Below are positions 1-10,911 of a stretch of DNA of 64,000 nt, piece by piece (position 1 is the first letter of the stretch; the number at the start of each line of letters is the position of its first letter). The stretch spans positions 20,522,822 through 20,586,821 of the forward strand of contig CM025851.1 in the NCBI GenBank assembly GCA_003952965.2. Reading direction: 5' to 3'. Under the pieces are notes generated by a model. That model saw only the letters and a list, made by a program, of their open reading frames with translations. It was not told the origin of the DNA and ran no database searches. Both the position numbers and the translations under genes were made by a program. The DNA is from Morella rubra. Lineage: Eukaryota; Streptophyta; Magnoliopsida; Fagales; Myricaceae.

Positions 1-3
1 CAT

Positions 4-430
4 GTCAATTAAAAAATTTAACCTACAAACCGACCCATTTGAGTTCACAAACTGACCCAAACAAAATCTTGACCTACTGGTATCTCAAAATTGGGGATCT
101 CTTCTTCATCGCCCATCCTGTCCGTCGCCGCCCATCTCTTTATTTGCTATCTTCTTCTTCAGCCATTCAACATACCCTTCTCTTCTAGCAAATTGTTTCC
201 ATTGGAGTCTACCTAGAAGAAGAAGAAAACTGAAACAACATAGGCAAGGATCTTCAAAGCTTCGTTTAGTTATTGTTAATTGGTTTCCTCACTCCTCAGC
301 TGTCGAATCGAAAGAAATTTGCAATCTGACACATTTTTTTGTGACCCCCTTGTTATTTTCTGGTTTTGTTGTTTTGTTTCATTTCCGCTTTGCTTTGCTT
401 TGTTTTGATTTTTTTTCTTTTGTAATGTCT
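4..430 (+). repeat. Left terminal inverted repeat of the MULE
   Basis: It is the imperfect inverted match of about 6110-6521. The outermost 18-20 bases, beginning GTCAATTAAAAAATTTAACC, are identical in complement at the right end. The inner part runs into a pyrimidine-rich tract that is triplicated only on this side. Confidence 0.8.
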
Positions 431-690
431 GGTTTCTTTTCGTTTTCAATGAAGTATTTCTTATTAAAAAAAAAAGAAGAAAAAAGTTAGCTTTACTTCG
501 TTTTTTTCTTTCTTTTTTTTTTTTCTTTTGTAATGTCTGGTTTCTTTTCGTTTTCAATGAAGTATTTCTTATTAAAAAAAAAAAAGAAAAAAGTTAGCTT
601 TACTTCGTTTTTTTCTTTCTTTTTTTTTTTTCTTTTGTAATGTCTGGTTTCTTTTCGTTTTCAATGAAGTATTGCTTATCAAAAATGAAA
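416..690. repeat. Three tandem copies of a ~108-bp unit
   Basis: The landmark TGTAATGTCTGG occurs at 421, 529 and 636, each followed by TTTCTTTTCGTTTTCAATGA and then an A-rich and a T-rich tract. The spacing is 107-108 bp. The right end of the MULE shows only single-copy equivalent sequence, so the amplification is specific to the left arm. Confidence 0.85.
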
Positions 691-1397
691 AAAAAAAAAA
701 CAAGAAAGAAGAAAAGTTATGCACTTTCCTGTACATCTATTTGTCTCTACTTTTGTGAAGCATTTGTCCCTATTTTCTTGAAGCATTTGTCTCTTTGTCT
801 CTACTTTCCTAAAACATTTGAATATTTGAGCATTGTTTCAAACGTGGATTTCTATAATCGAGGTCACTTGGGTTGCACACTGTCAGGTACATGGCCAGCA
901 AATCTATATGTTTATACATACATTAATCAGGCTACTATCACTAATTATAATACATTACACCCAAATATATTAGTTAATCAACCTTAATATTGTAGCTCCT
1001 AATATAAATAAATTCTAAACTGTAATTCCATCCACTTAATTGAATATACTCATAACTTATATATATATTGAGGACTTTTATTTCGATAACAAAAGTTCGT
1101 ATTAAAGTTCATATTCAACCATGCCAAATAAAAGACATACATGTAAATGCTTTGAAGATATGAAAGATTCAGTCATGCTAATAAAGAACCATTAAAATAT
1201 TATAAATTTGGTCCACCACGTAGGTAACCATAAAAGAAACCTATGACTCTTCATTTGGGTACTTTATGAGGATATTTTCTCTATTCTTGTGCTTTATATT
1301 TTGATAAGCTTTCATTTGCCTGGCTGTTATCCAAATATCTAACCTTCTTTTGTGTATGGTGATTTTTGCAGTGTACTTCTAAGCATATTTAGAGAAT

Positions 1398-4340
1398 ATG
1401 GCTGAAATAGAAGGGATCAATCTCAATATCACTAAATGAGGGTCTAGTAGTACTTCTAACCCGGAAGGTGAGTTGGTTGTTCTTTACTTGAGCGACTTGA
1501 ATGGTATTAGGACTTGTTTAATCATTTATTTGGTTCGTACGTGCAGGTGACATGGTACAAGCAGACAAAAGGAAGATAGTAGATGTTTGGAGCCTAGAGT
1601 GAAAAGACGTCGAGCATGCGTACAATTGGTATAATCGGTACGCAACAATCAAAGGCATTAGTATTCGTAAACAAACCAGCTTCAAGCATAAAGAATATAG
1701 GCATTTGGCAAGTAGAGTTTTTGTTTGTAGTAAAGAAAGGATGAAAAAAGAAAAGGATTTGCTTGTGCCAATGAAGCGGGAGTGACAAAATATAAGATGT
1801 GGGTGCCTATAAAGATGTACTTTTCAGCGACAATTTAGTGAAAAATATTTCATCTTCGAATGGTGTTCGCAACATAATCATGGGTTGGCGACACCTTCGA
1901 AAGTTCACATGCTCCGTTCTCAATGACACATGAGCGAGTTGCAATGTGTGGAGGCTATAGCTTTAGATAGAGCAGGCATTCACCCCAAACTGGCCCACGA
2001 CTTAATGGCGGCGCAAGCTGAGGGTAGACAACATGTGGGCTTCACTCATCAGGACTACAAAAGTTATTTAAATGGTATAAGAACTAAGACAATGAGGTTG
2101 GTGTAGTCGGTGTTCTTGTTAATTGGTTTGGTGATCAGCTGAAGAAAGATTCAAAGTTCTTCTTTCGAGTCATAATGGATGAAGATGAGCATATTACTAA
2201 CATCTTTTGGTCGGACCATTCCATGCAAAATAACTATGCCATCTTCGAGGACTTCGTATCATTTGACACCACATACAGGACGAACAACAAGAATAAGTAA
2301 TAGGGACATTTAATGTAATTGTTTTATATTATTTAGTCGTGTTTTATATTTCGATAGATTAGTAGTTAGTATTTTTATTAGGTTTTACATTATTATATTT
2401 TACATTAATAGGCCATTTGGAGCATTCCTAGGAGTGAATCATTACAGACAATAGGTCGTGTTCGGAGCATGCTTATTGTTTAATGAGATGGTGCAAACAT
2501 TCAATTGGTTATTTTAAACATTCGTTGAGTGTATGAATGAGAAGCTCCCAAATCTCTGTTCACAGATCAAGATGCAAGTATGCTAGCTGCAATCCATCTG
2601 CCCTACCAGACACTCCATTTTTTATGTGCATGACATATATCGCAAAATGCATTGAAGAATTTAGGACCACTGTTTGGCAACAAGGGCTTCAAAAGAAACT
2701 GGTCGAGGCTTCTATTCGACCACGAAGTAAATGACTTTGAATAAAGTTGGAGTGAAATGATTGAGAAGCATGAACTCCAACACATTGAATGGTTGCAGAG
2801 GATGTATGAAAAACGAGAGAAGTGGGCGCCAAAGTACGTACGCAATGTTTTCGCAATGTTGAAGAAGCCGATCCTAGTTTCAACGAGCGTGAGTAGAACA
2901 CTTATGAATATGGATCGGTTACAAAATTTTCAACAGCGATGAGTTGCAATACAACTAGTCACAAGCAACGAAATGATGCGATAAGTACACACTGTTCCAT
3001 TTGGGGATGTTTTTATGGAATGAGCCACTCTCCCACTATATTTACTCTAGAGGTGAAGCGACGTAACAGTTTTCTATCTTCATTCTACAGAACAAGTTTG
3101 CTATCTTAAGTTTGATTATCAGAGGGAAAGTATTGAAAACGAAGAGGTTGAGGTACATATATGCAGTTGAGATGGTACTCATGATTGTTCATCAGCAAAG
3201 CGTTATGTGATCAAGACGGAAAATGAGTTTCACCAGTGTGGTTGCAAACAGTTCAACTTTATGAGTGTCATCTGTAGTCACATTATATGGGTGTTGAAAC
3301 AAAAGGGAGAGTTGTGTATTCCTGGGGGATGTTCGGTTTGTAAAAAATTGTATGATTTTTAAAATTTTTTATATAATTGTGAATATTTATGTAGATTGAA
3401 GTTTTATAGGTTTTTGTGTAAAAATTGGTAAAAAGTTTTAATATATTTAATTTTTGTTGGAATTTGTAAAAAGGTGTAGAGAGAGATGATTTGATGTAAT
3501 TGTTTAATAAAAAAATATTGGAGTTAAGTGAAAAAGTATGGAAAGAGAATATTTATTATAATTTTTTTTGAAAAGGTATTGAAGTTTGTGTGAAAAGTTG
3601 TTGGAGATTATGTAAACTATATTAGTGTTTGTGTATAAATTTTTGAGATTTTGGATGTTTGTTTTGTAAATTTTGTTGAATCCTATATTGTATTCTATAA
3701 TACTTTCGCATACGAACATGCCCCTGATAGGTGTTTTCTGACCAGGTGAAGAAAAGATGTTAGGCAGTCAGTTACGTCGATCCCCAGGTCACATGCTACG
3801 GTTGATCCGACGTTGGTAAAGGTAATGAACCGCATGAGATATATAAACCAGTACGCTTTAACTATTTAGCATTATGGGGATAAAAAAAATTTTTGGCCAA
3901 TCTTTGAGCATCACCACGCTACACTAGAAGATCTTCTTGCTCAGTTGCCATTGGATGATGATGATGATGATGATCCTTTTGCCCCTGTTAGCGCGAGTTT
4001 TGAAGTAGATGTTGTTACGGGGATTGTTGCACAAGGTTTCAAGACACAGGAGTCAAAGCATAAAAGAAATAAGCGATTAAAGAGCGAACTTGAGCAAAAG
4101 AGTTCACGTGCTTATGGTTGTGCTCGTGGTAATGGGTTGGTTGTGCTTCATCACAACCAGTGTCTTGTCGTTTGCAACTACTTAATGAATTGGAGGTATA
4201 TTCTTTAATTTGATGCTTAGAGTTGAAATTTAAATTGACCATTACTGTAGCATTTATATTTTTGTATTCCTCATTTGTAGGCCTCCAACAAGGACAGAGA
4301 GGAGGATAACGGGGAGGACGAATTGTTAAGTGGATGATTT
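1398..4340 (+). pseudogene. Degenerate FAR1/FHY3-type MULE transposase
   Basis: Short coding blocks line up in the order of a FAR1-related transposase. A possible ATG is at 1398. A FAR1-like N-terminal DNA-binding region (YNWYNRYATIKGISIRKQ) lies around 1615-1680. The transposase core, with FRVIMDEDEHITNIFW and FEDFVSFDTTYRTN, is around 2160-2290. A SWIM zinc finger with the pattern CGCK...CSH is at about 3238-3285. A C-terminal part with an aspartate run is at 3790-4205. Stops and frameshifts break nearly every block, and a MITE-like repeat splits the gene right after the SWIM motif. The family encodes DNA transposases and also gave rise to plant FAR1/FRS transcription factors. Here it is a dead transposase. 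Confidence 0.75.
3327..3724. mobile_element. MITE-like element inserted in the transposase pseudogene
   Basis: An AT-rich insert of about 400 bp interrupts coding sequence just after the SWIM motif, and coding-like sequence resumes near 3730. Its ends are inverted: GGGGGATGTTCG at the left and CGAACATGCCCC at the right. A second copy of the same family, with long stretches of near-identity, lies at about 8548-8937. No clean target duplication is visible. Confidence 0.7.
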
Positions 4341-6100
4341 AGAAGCCTTGGCAAGTTGTAGAGCTCTTTCCTTGAGCTAAACTTTGTTGCACGAATTGTA
4401 TTATTTGCGTTTGTGATAAAATTGTATTATTTGCATTTGTGATGCTTTTATCCTTGAGCTACTCTTGCTTGAAGTTGCAATAACTTTGCTTGTAAGATTT
4501 ACATATAACTTAGGTTATGGTTGTGTTGTTGTGCTTTCTGTCATAATATATGTCCCTTTAACAGTTTTTTTTGTTATTGTAGCAAGACCTTCTTTTTAAA
4601 TCCTGTTTTATTATTACAGCAAGACAATAATGTCATTTTGTAACTTGTTTGGAAAAGACAAGAACTTGATCTCAGAAAATGCTAATGTATTACGTGATGG
4701 GTATTACAAATTATAAATATACAAGAGGTACCAACACCACTTCTGCAACTTATGTCACTTATTACATCTTTACATGTCTATATGAAAAACTACTAGAAGT
4801 CCTTTCAACATTACTGCAATTACAAAAAAAAAAAAAAAAAATTACATTATGAATGCACTACAGATATTTGAGAGGAAACTTGTATAGTTGTAATGGTTTT
4901 GTAAACTTTTGTACACTTTCGTTGCTTCTCTTCTTCTATATGGACTTGGTTGGAAATAATCAACAGTCCTTCTAATAAACAGAAGAAATAGGATGCACTT
5001 GCAGGCATTCCATAGCGTGTCCAGCGGGATTACTAGAATAGTGCATCTAGGAAGAAGCCTATCAGCAAGGGAGTCATCCAATTTAGGTAAGTCTTTGTAA
5101 AATAGTTCTTTACATACAACCTGAAAAGAGGTAGAAGCCAACTTGATGAGACAATAAAGAGGCTGCAACAAGCACAACAAAACCTATGGTAGACCAGACG
5201 AAAGTTGTCTTAAGTACTCATAAAATTCCATTATACTAGTAGTACGAGATTAGGTAGGAAAAGAAAACCAATGACCTACTCATAGCAAATGGTTTTCAAC
5301 CAACACGGTATAAGATGGGAAATCAAGAGTATGGCAGGTCGGAGGTGCATGATTTCTGCAATCAACAATTATGCACAAGAAGTAGTACTCAAAACAATGC
5401 GTTAGAGTAGCACACCTTAAAAAAGGCCCCCCTTTTTTTTTTTAAAAAAAAAGGTCTTATCAATGCGGTTATCTAGAAACAATCCTCTATTTCCTAGGTG
5501 TTTTAGCAGCACAACATTTGTGCCACTGATATTACTCAATAGAATCAAGCATGCACGATCACTTTTACAATTTAACTACTTCATCAAAAACGTTTAAAAG
5601 AAAACTTGAACTTTAGCGTAGTTCATAAAGGAAGTAATCTATCTAGACAAGCTCAAAGGAGCTAACCAAATACAAATTAGTAGCAATATGCTTAAAGGCA
5701 CCTCCAAAGCATACACAATTTTTAAATGATAGGGAAAAAAAATAATTAGAACAACAAAACAAAATTGAATTTAAATAGTTGCTTAATTGGGAAACTTAGA
5801 TGGACTATTTTGATCTAGAGCTATGCTGAACATCTTCTCACTTGGAGTTTAAGCTCTATACCACACAATGATACCATTCAACCAAAAAATATAGTGGAAC
5901 AAATGAGACATTCAACATTTCATCATTATCAAATTACACACACATACTCTTGAAAAACAACAAAGTAAGGAAAATTAAAGACCACATTAAAAAGGCAAGG
6001 AGAAAAGAAAGAAAACGAAACTTACTAAATCAAATTGCTCATCCAGAAGGCGACGAACTTGTGGCTTCTCATCAACGCTATCATCTCCTCTTTCCACTAT
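4341..6100. other. MULE interior without a recognisable gene
   Basis: This is AT-rich sequence between the transposase remnant and the right terminal repeat. An open frame on the minus strand at 4842-5180 (112 aa) matches no family I recognise. Near 6023-6122 on the minus strand a coding-looking stretch (ENHIVERGDDSVDEKPQVRR) is followed by a good splice donor, GTAAGT. It could be a first exon transcribed from the right terminal repeat, but no following exon is convincing. Confidence 0.4.
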
Positions 6101-6109
6101 ATGATTTTC

Positions 6110-6521
6110 AATTCCATTCTGCAAGAAACAAAAGAAAAAAGAAAAAACCAAAACAAAGCAAAGCAAAGCGGAAATGAAACGAAACAACAAAATAAGACAA
6201 AACCAAAAAACAGCTAGGGATTGCACATTTCTTTCCATTTGGTGGCTGGGGAGTGAGGAAACCAATTAACAATAACCAAACGAAGCTTTAAATATCCTTG
6301 CCTATGTTGTTTCAGTTTCCTTCTTCTTCTAGGTAGACTCCAACGGAAACAAACTTGCTGAAAAAGAAAGGTACGCTGAATGGCTGAAGAAGAAGATAGC
6401 AAATGAAGAGATGGGCGGCGACGGACAGGATGAGCGACAAAGAAGAGATCCCCAAATTTTGAGATACCCGTGGGTCAAGATTTTGTTTAGGTTAGTTTAT
6501 AGGTTAAATTTTTTAATTGAC
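6110..6521 (-). repeat. Right terminal inverted repeat of the MULE
   Basis: It is the reverse complement of the left end, read inward from 6521. The blocks for the CGACGGACAGG motif, the purine-rich GAAGAAGAAG tract and the GCTTTGCTTTG tract occur in matching order with small differences. Confidence 0.8.
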
Positions 6522-8547
6522 GAGGCAGCTTATGAAACCGTTGGATCATTCCGTTTTAATCTTGGTCGTTGCTCATAACAATCTTGCAAATGACAATAAC
6601 CGAACCAATTAACAGAATGTAACAGAGCATTCTTACATCAATACAATTGCACATTTCCAATCTCAATTCTTAATACAGGTAGCTTTGTGTATGCTCGAGT
6701 CGGGAGATTGACACATTTCTCCACCTCTCCCGATGGAATTTGATGTGAAGATTGGAAATTTTAGAATTAGGGTTCTACTGAATTTGAGATTTTGGAGGAG
6801 AATGGGGGATGTGGTTCAATGGGTAGGGAGATTTTTTTTTTTTAAGCATGGCTAATGTGATAATGATGTGGCGTAAGTGGCTAATTGGGTTGACGCTGAC
6901 ATGGCATTTGTGGGCTGATGCGTTTAGATTGGGCATGTGGCGCAATTTAATTGGAGTGACTTGACATTAATTTGACAGTTCAGTATATACCATCAACGAA
7001 GGGGGACGGAGGTAGACGAAGATATCTCTTTTTCTCAAAATAATTACCTTAGGGAGTTAAATGGTTAATTTGTTACCTCGAAGACTCAATTGTAATTTTC
7101 GAATATTTTAAGAGCTGTGGGTGCAATTTCGCAAATATAACTGAGGGGGCAAGGGCAGGAGGTAAATCATTCGAAAGCACAACCCTGAAAAAAGGGGGTG
7201 AACAAGCCTTTTTAGATCGGAGTTCAACTCAGTACTACAAGCAAATAAAAGATGGACAATGTCTCTTAACAAGTATTATCTATAAACCATGAAAGGAAAA
7301 CTAAATCCTAACAAACCAAATTCAATCTCTACACTTCCAAATTGATTGTCTCTAATTTTTTTCAATTGGATCAAACTGGGCATGTTTGCCAACTGTAAAT
7401 TTTGGATGTGGTATGAAAATCTAGGGAGATTGGAGTTTTTATGGGAATTTGTGAAAATGTAGTGACAATTTTATAGTATGTTGGTGGATCTTGAACATTT
7501 TTTGCATTTTAGGCAGTATGAAATAATGAGAACAAAGATTATTGAATTGAATTTTTTTATGTTTATTTTGATGGAAAGATATGATTTGACGAAGAGATTG
7601 CGAATAGAGATGATTGTCAAGTGTTTTTTTTCAAAAAAAATTAAAAATTAAAAAATGAGGGTAACATTATCAAAATACAAGTAAAAGTTAGGGATAAAAA
7701 CATAACTTTAAAATATATGTGAAAATTTTAGGCAGAAAAATTTGTATTGTAGTTCGGTTTGTTTCAACCTAAAGTTATTATAACATAAAATAGTTTTAAG
7801 TAAATTTTATTTCAGTAAAGTATTTTAATTTTTAATGTTTGATTGTTACCTCAAAACATGTTTTTTTAAATCATTTTTTAATATTTGATACACATTATAT
7901 TTTTCCTAATCTTGATTAGTAAATATAATTTTTAATATCATTCTAAGTTAATAAAAATAAGATAAATAACAATAAAATAAAATATTTTCATAAAAAAATA
8001 AACAGTATTCTAATGTTTAATGTTTGAATGTTACATCAAAACATTTTCTTGAAATCACTTTTCAATATTTGATATATCTTATATTTTTCATATGAGCCGT
8101 AAACATAATTTTTAATATCAAAATAAGATAGGTAACGATCTAATAAAATTTTTTCATTAAAAAATAAACAAACATTTAATAAAAAAATTATATTATTTTA
8201 GAGAAATAAAGTACATAAAATTACGAATATACATGAGATATATATCAAGATAATAAGGTTGGGAGGACTAGAAAAAGCGAAAGAATCTCTTGAAGTGCAT
8301 TAGTGAGAGAATGAGAAATTAAAAGCTCTAGAAGTTGGGAGGGCTAGAAAAAAAGAATAAAAAATTGAGAGAATGATTCTATTTACCGTTGAAATATAGT
8401 TAGTATATTCTAATTTTTATTTTATTTTTGTTAGCACCGGAGTGAGCCCATCTAAAATACTGGTCGAAGTGCAAATTTATCTATATTACTATGGCTTCTA
8501 CTTAAATTAATTACAATGTTCACCCTATAAAAAATCCAACTTATAAC
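6522..8547. other. AT-rich intergenic region
   Basis: No gene is supported. The stretch holds homopolymer runs and a diverged tandem duplication at about 7815-8190. There is also a MITE-like end (GGGCATGTTTG near 7379) with no partner that I can place. Confidence 0.5.
7815..8190. repeat. Diverged two-copy tandem duplication (~185 bp unit)
   Basis: The order of landmarks repeats: TAATGTTTGA with GTTAC and TCAAAACAT, then AAATCA with AATATTTGATA, then a TTATATTTTTC run, then AACATAATTTTTAATATCA, then AATAAAATTTTTCAT-like sequence. The first copy starts near 7830 and the second near 8015. The copies are considerably diverged. Confidence 0.6.
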
Positions 8548-8937
8548 CCAAATATTTTCGTTTTGTAAAGATTTTTAGGATTTTGATAGAATTGTGAATA
8601 TTTATGTAGATTGAAGTTTTATAGTTTTTGTGTAAAGTTGATGAAAAGTTTTAAAGATATTTAATTTTTATTAAGGTTTGTAAAAAATTGTAGAGAGAGA
8701 TAAATTGACATAATTGTTTAATAAAAAAATATTAGAATTAAGTAAAAAAATATGAAGAGAGAATATTTGTTATAATTTTTTTTCGAAAAAATATCGAAAT
8801 TTGTGTAAAAAGTTATTAAAAATCATGTAAAAAGTAATAATATTTGTGTATAAATTTTTGAGACTTTAAATTTTTTTTATATATTTATTAAATCTTATTA
8901 TATTTTAAAATATTTTTACAAACCAACTTGCCCTAAA
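8548..8937. mobile_element. Second copy of the MITE-like family seen at 3327
   Basis: From about 8590 onward the sequence follows the 3327-3724 element closely. Shared landmarks include GAATATTTATGTAGATTGAA, a GTAGAGAGAGAT motif, an AATTGTTTAATAAAAAAATA run and GTGTATAAATTTTTGAGA, in the same order and spacing. The ends are less well preserved than in the first copy. Confidence 0.7.
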
Positions 8938-10006
8938 TTGTTTTTCGTCAGAAGAAACCCAGCGCTCCACCGAGATGTACCCACTTTATGCGGAAGAAAC
9001 GAAAATTTTGAAACAAATTGATCTCCGCTCCAAAGAAATCTGACGTCATAACTGGCGCTTTGGCAGAGCACCTAACACGGCGGGCCCCGGGAGCGGGACA
9101 AGATTGGAATCTCATGGTGGGACCAGGACCTCAGGAAACCGCAATCCTTCTCACAGAACGAAAATCCTTGGCTCCGTGTGTCACGCATCACCCTTTTGTC
9201 CTGAAAGTCAGTACCGCAAAATAAAAAACTAGAAGGAAAAAAAAAAAAAAACAAAAGAAGGCTCTTTCTTGTGTTTTGATTCAGACTACCCATCCCAAAT
9301 ATACTGCAGAAATATTTGCTTCGATTGTCTGTCTTAAAATTAAAATAATCAACATGCAGTATACCAAACAGAATAATTCCAAATGCCTTAATTCTTAATT
9401 GGATTGACCAGTAAGTAAGTAAGGATCCGGGTGCTTGAAAATGTCTAAATCCAGAAATGCTGAATGAAAATATAAGTTCAAAGTTAATTAGTACAAGGCA
9501 CATAGTCCTTTTGCCCGGTTTTAGAGATTTATAATTTAATTTTTCTTTAATTTTCAGAATATTACATTTCCACCACAAACATGGGAGCCTGAATCGATTG
9601 CATCTTATTTTTTTTTTTTCTATATAATATAAAAGTTTCCTTTTTATATTGGGAGATAAATACAACTCCATACGAGATTATTGTTTAAAGTCTTTAGAAG
9701 AGAGGGTGACGGTGTTCACGCTTCCAGCTTAGCATCCCAATTGACCAATCGAGACACGCATCATTAATGCTCAGATGATATTCGTTTATATCTCAGCATC
9801 TTTCCTTAGTGGAATTTTTATTTATTTATAAAAACGTGATAATATAGTTACTGTCTATATAATTAAACCTAAAAATTATAAATATAACTCTGAAAAGATT
9901 ATCATTTATCCTTGTTTTACATGATAGCTCTACCAGTATGGTATAAATAATTATAAATAGTAATATATTTCAATGTCTATATCTATTTCATTTCATCTAT
10001 TTTTAT
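8938..10006. other. Intergenic region
   Basis: I see no supported gene. A 199-codon open frame on the minus strand (9072-9671) has the composition of chance AT-rich translation and no recognisable domain. A pure A tract lies near 9237-9251. Confidence 0.4.
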
Positions 10007-10191
10007 GGGGTGTTTGTTTGTCAAAATTTCGAAGAATATTCTCGAAATTTTGAGAATTTTTACTTTATTAAGATTTATTGGGGTTTGTGAAAGGTGAAAT
10101 ATGTATGTGTAAAAGTTAAAAATTTTGGAATGTATTTGTTTTGCTGGAAATTTCCATACCTTAGAATATTAGGGAAACAAACGGTACCCTA
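10007..10191. mobile_element. Possible small MITE (~185 bp)
   Basis: The left end GGGGTGTTTGTTTG and right end AAACAAACGGTACCCT are imperfect inverted repeats around an AT-rich core with a GAAATTTTGAG motif. It resembles the other GTTTG-ended repeats of this window. No target duplication is certain. Confidence 0.4.
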
Positions 10192-10635
10192 AAACACTAG
10201 CCCCAACGGAAACTTGTTGAGGTAATAATGGTAACCAGAAGGATATATTCTGGAAAATGTTTTCAAGATTTTTTAAAAATTCAAATTTTTTTTTTAATGT
10301 TTCTTAAGAAACGGAAAAGGGAGTATAGTTAATAGTATAGTGTATTAATTTGTTTTCAATGAAAAGGATAATAGAACAAAAGTACGGATTAGTCGAAGTG
10401 GATTCGCTTGGCTTAACTCCCAAAATCGGCGAAACAATTCAAAAAAGAAAGTGAAATAGGAAAGTCACTCCAGTTTACCGTTTGGTGCCGCAGCGTGGCG
10501 TCATCCGAAGATCCCCACCCCATTTCCCAGCAACCAAACAGTCAGCGGATAGCGTGTACTGACGCCTATAAAGAAAAGATTAACCGCCAGTAATGGAAAG
10601 CAGCTCTGTACGGGAGGGGTGACGTGTCGAATACG

Positions 10636-10644
10636 CTATAAATA
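10636..10644 (+). promoter_or_regulatory. Candidate TATA box of the myosin gene
   Basis: CTATAAATA lies about 270 bp upstream of the ATG, followed by a pyrimidine-rich leader typical of plant 5' UTRs (10720-10900). An ACGTG-containing element (GACGTGTCG at 10621) sits just upstream and resembles an ABRE/G-box-type core. The transcription start is not directly visible. Confidence 0.55.
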
Positions 10645-10911
10645 CTCTGAAGTTTCGCCATTTTTAACTCCTTGCCTACACCTGTTCAGGCGGGAACCTG
10701 AAATTTCACCTAAAAGACATGCCCGTATGCCCCTCCTCTCTCTGCCTCTGCCCCCTTATTTTTGTCCGTCTCTGTTCCTAGGGTTGCATCTTTCAATTTC
10801 AAACTCTTTTGTCCTCCTTGTTCATCGTTGCACTTTCAGTCCATTCCCCCTCAAAGATTCTAGGGTTTCTCTGGCTCTTCTGCGCTCATTCTTCCTTCTC
10901 AGGAACTAAAG

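Larger units (their letters stand above)
4..6521 (+). mobile_element. Mutator-like element (MULE) with long terminal inverted repeats
   Basis: The sequence from position 4 inward is the imperfect reverse complement of the sequence ending at 6521. Pairing continues for roughly 400 bp on each side, including a matching stretch rich in TTTGC repeats near 380-410 and its complement near 6150-6170. Long inverted repeats around an internal transposase are typical of MULEs. The interior carries a decayed FAR1-type transposase on the plus strand. The left flank lies outside the window, so the expected 9-bp target duplication cannot be tested; its right copy would be the bases just after 6521. Stops and an inserted repeat show this copy is no longer autonomous. 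Confidence 0.8.

Noticed and set aside
9072-9671. 199-codon open frame on the minus strand
   Set aside because: No recognisable domain, low-complexity AT-driven composition and no promoter context. It is treated as chance.
10619-10909. 96-codon open frame directly upstream of and in frame with the myosin start
   Set aside because: It stops at 10907-10909 just before the ATG, contains the TATA-like sequence and is pyrimidine-rich leader DNA.
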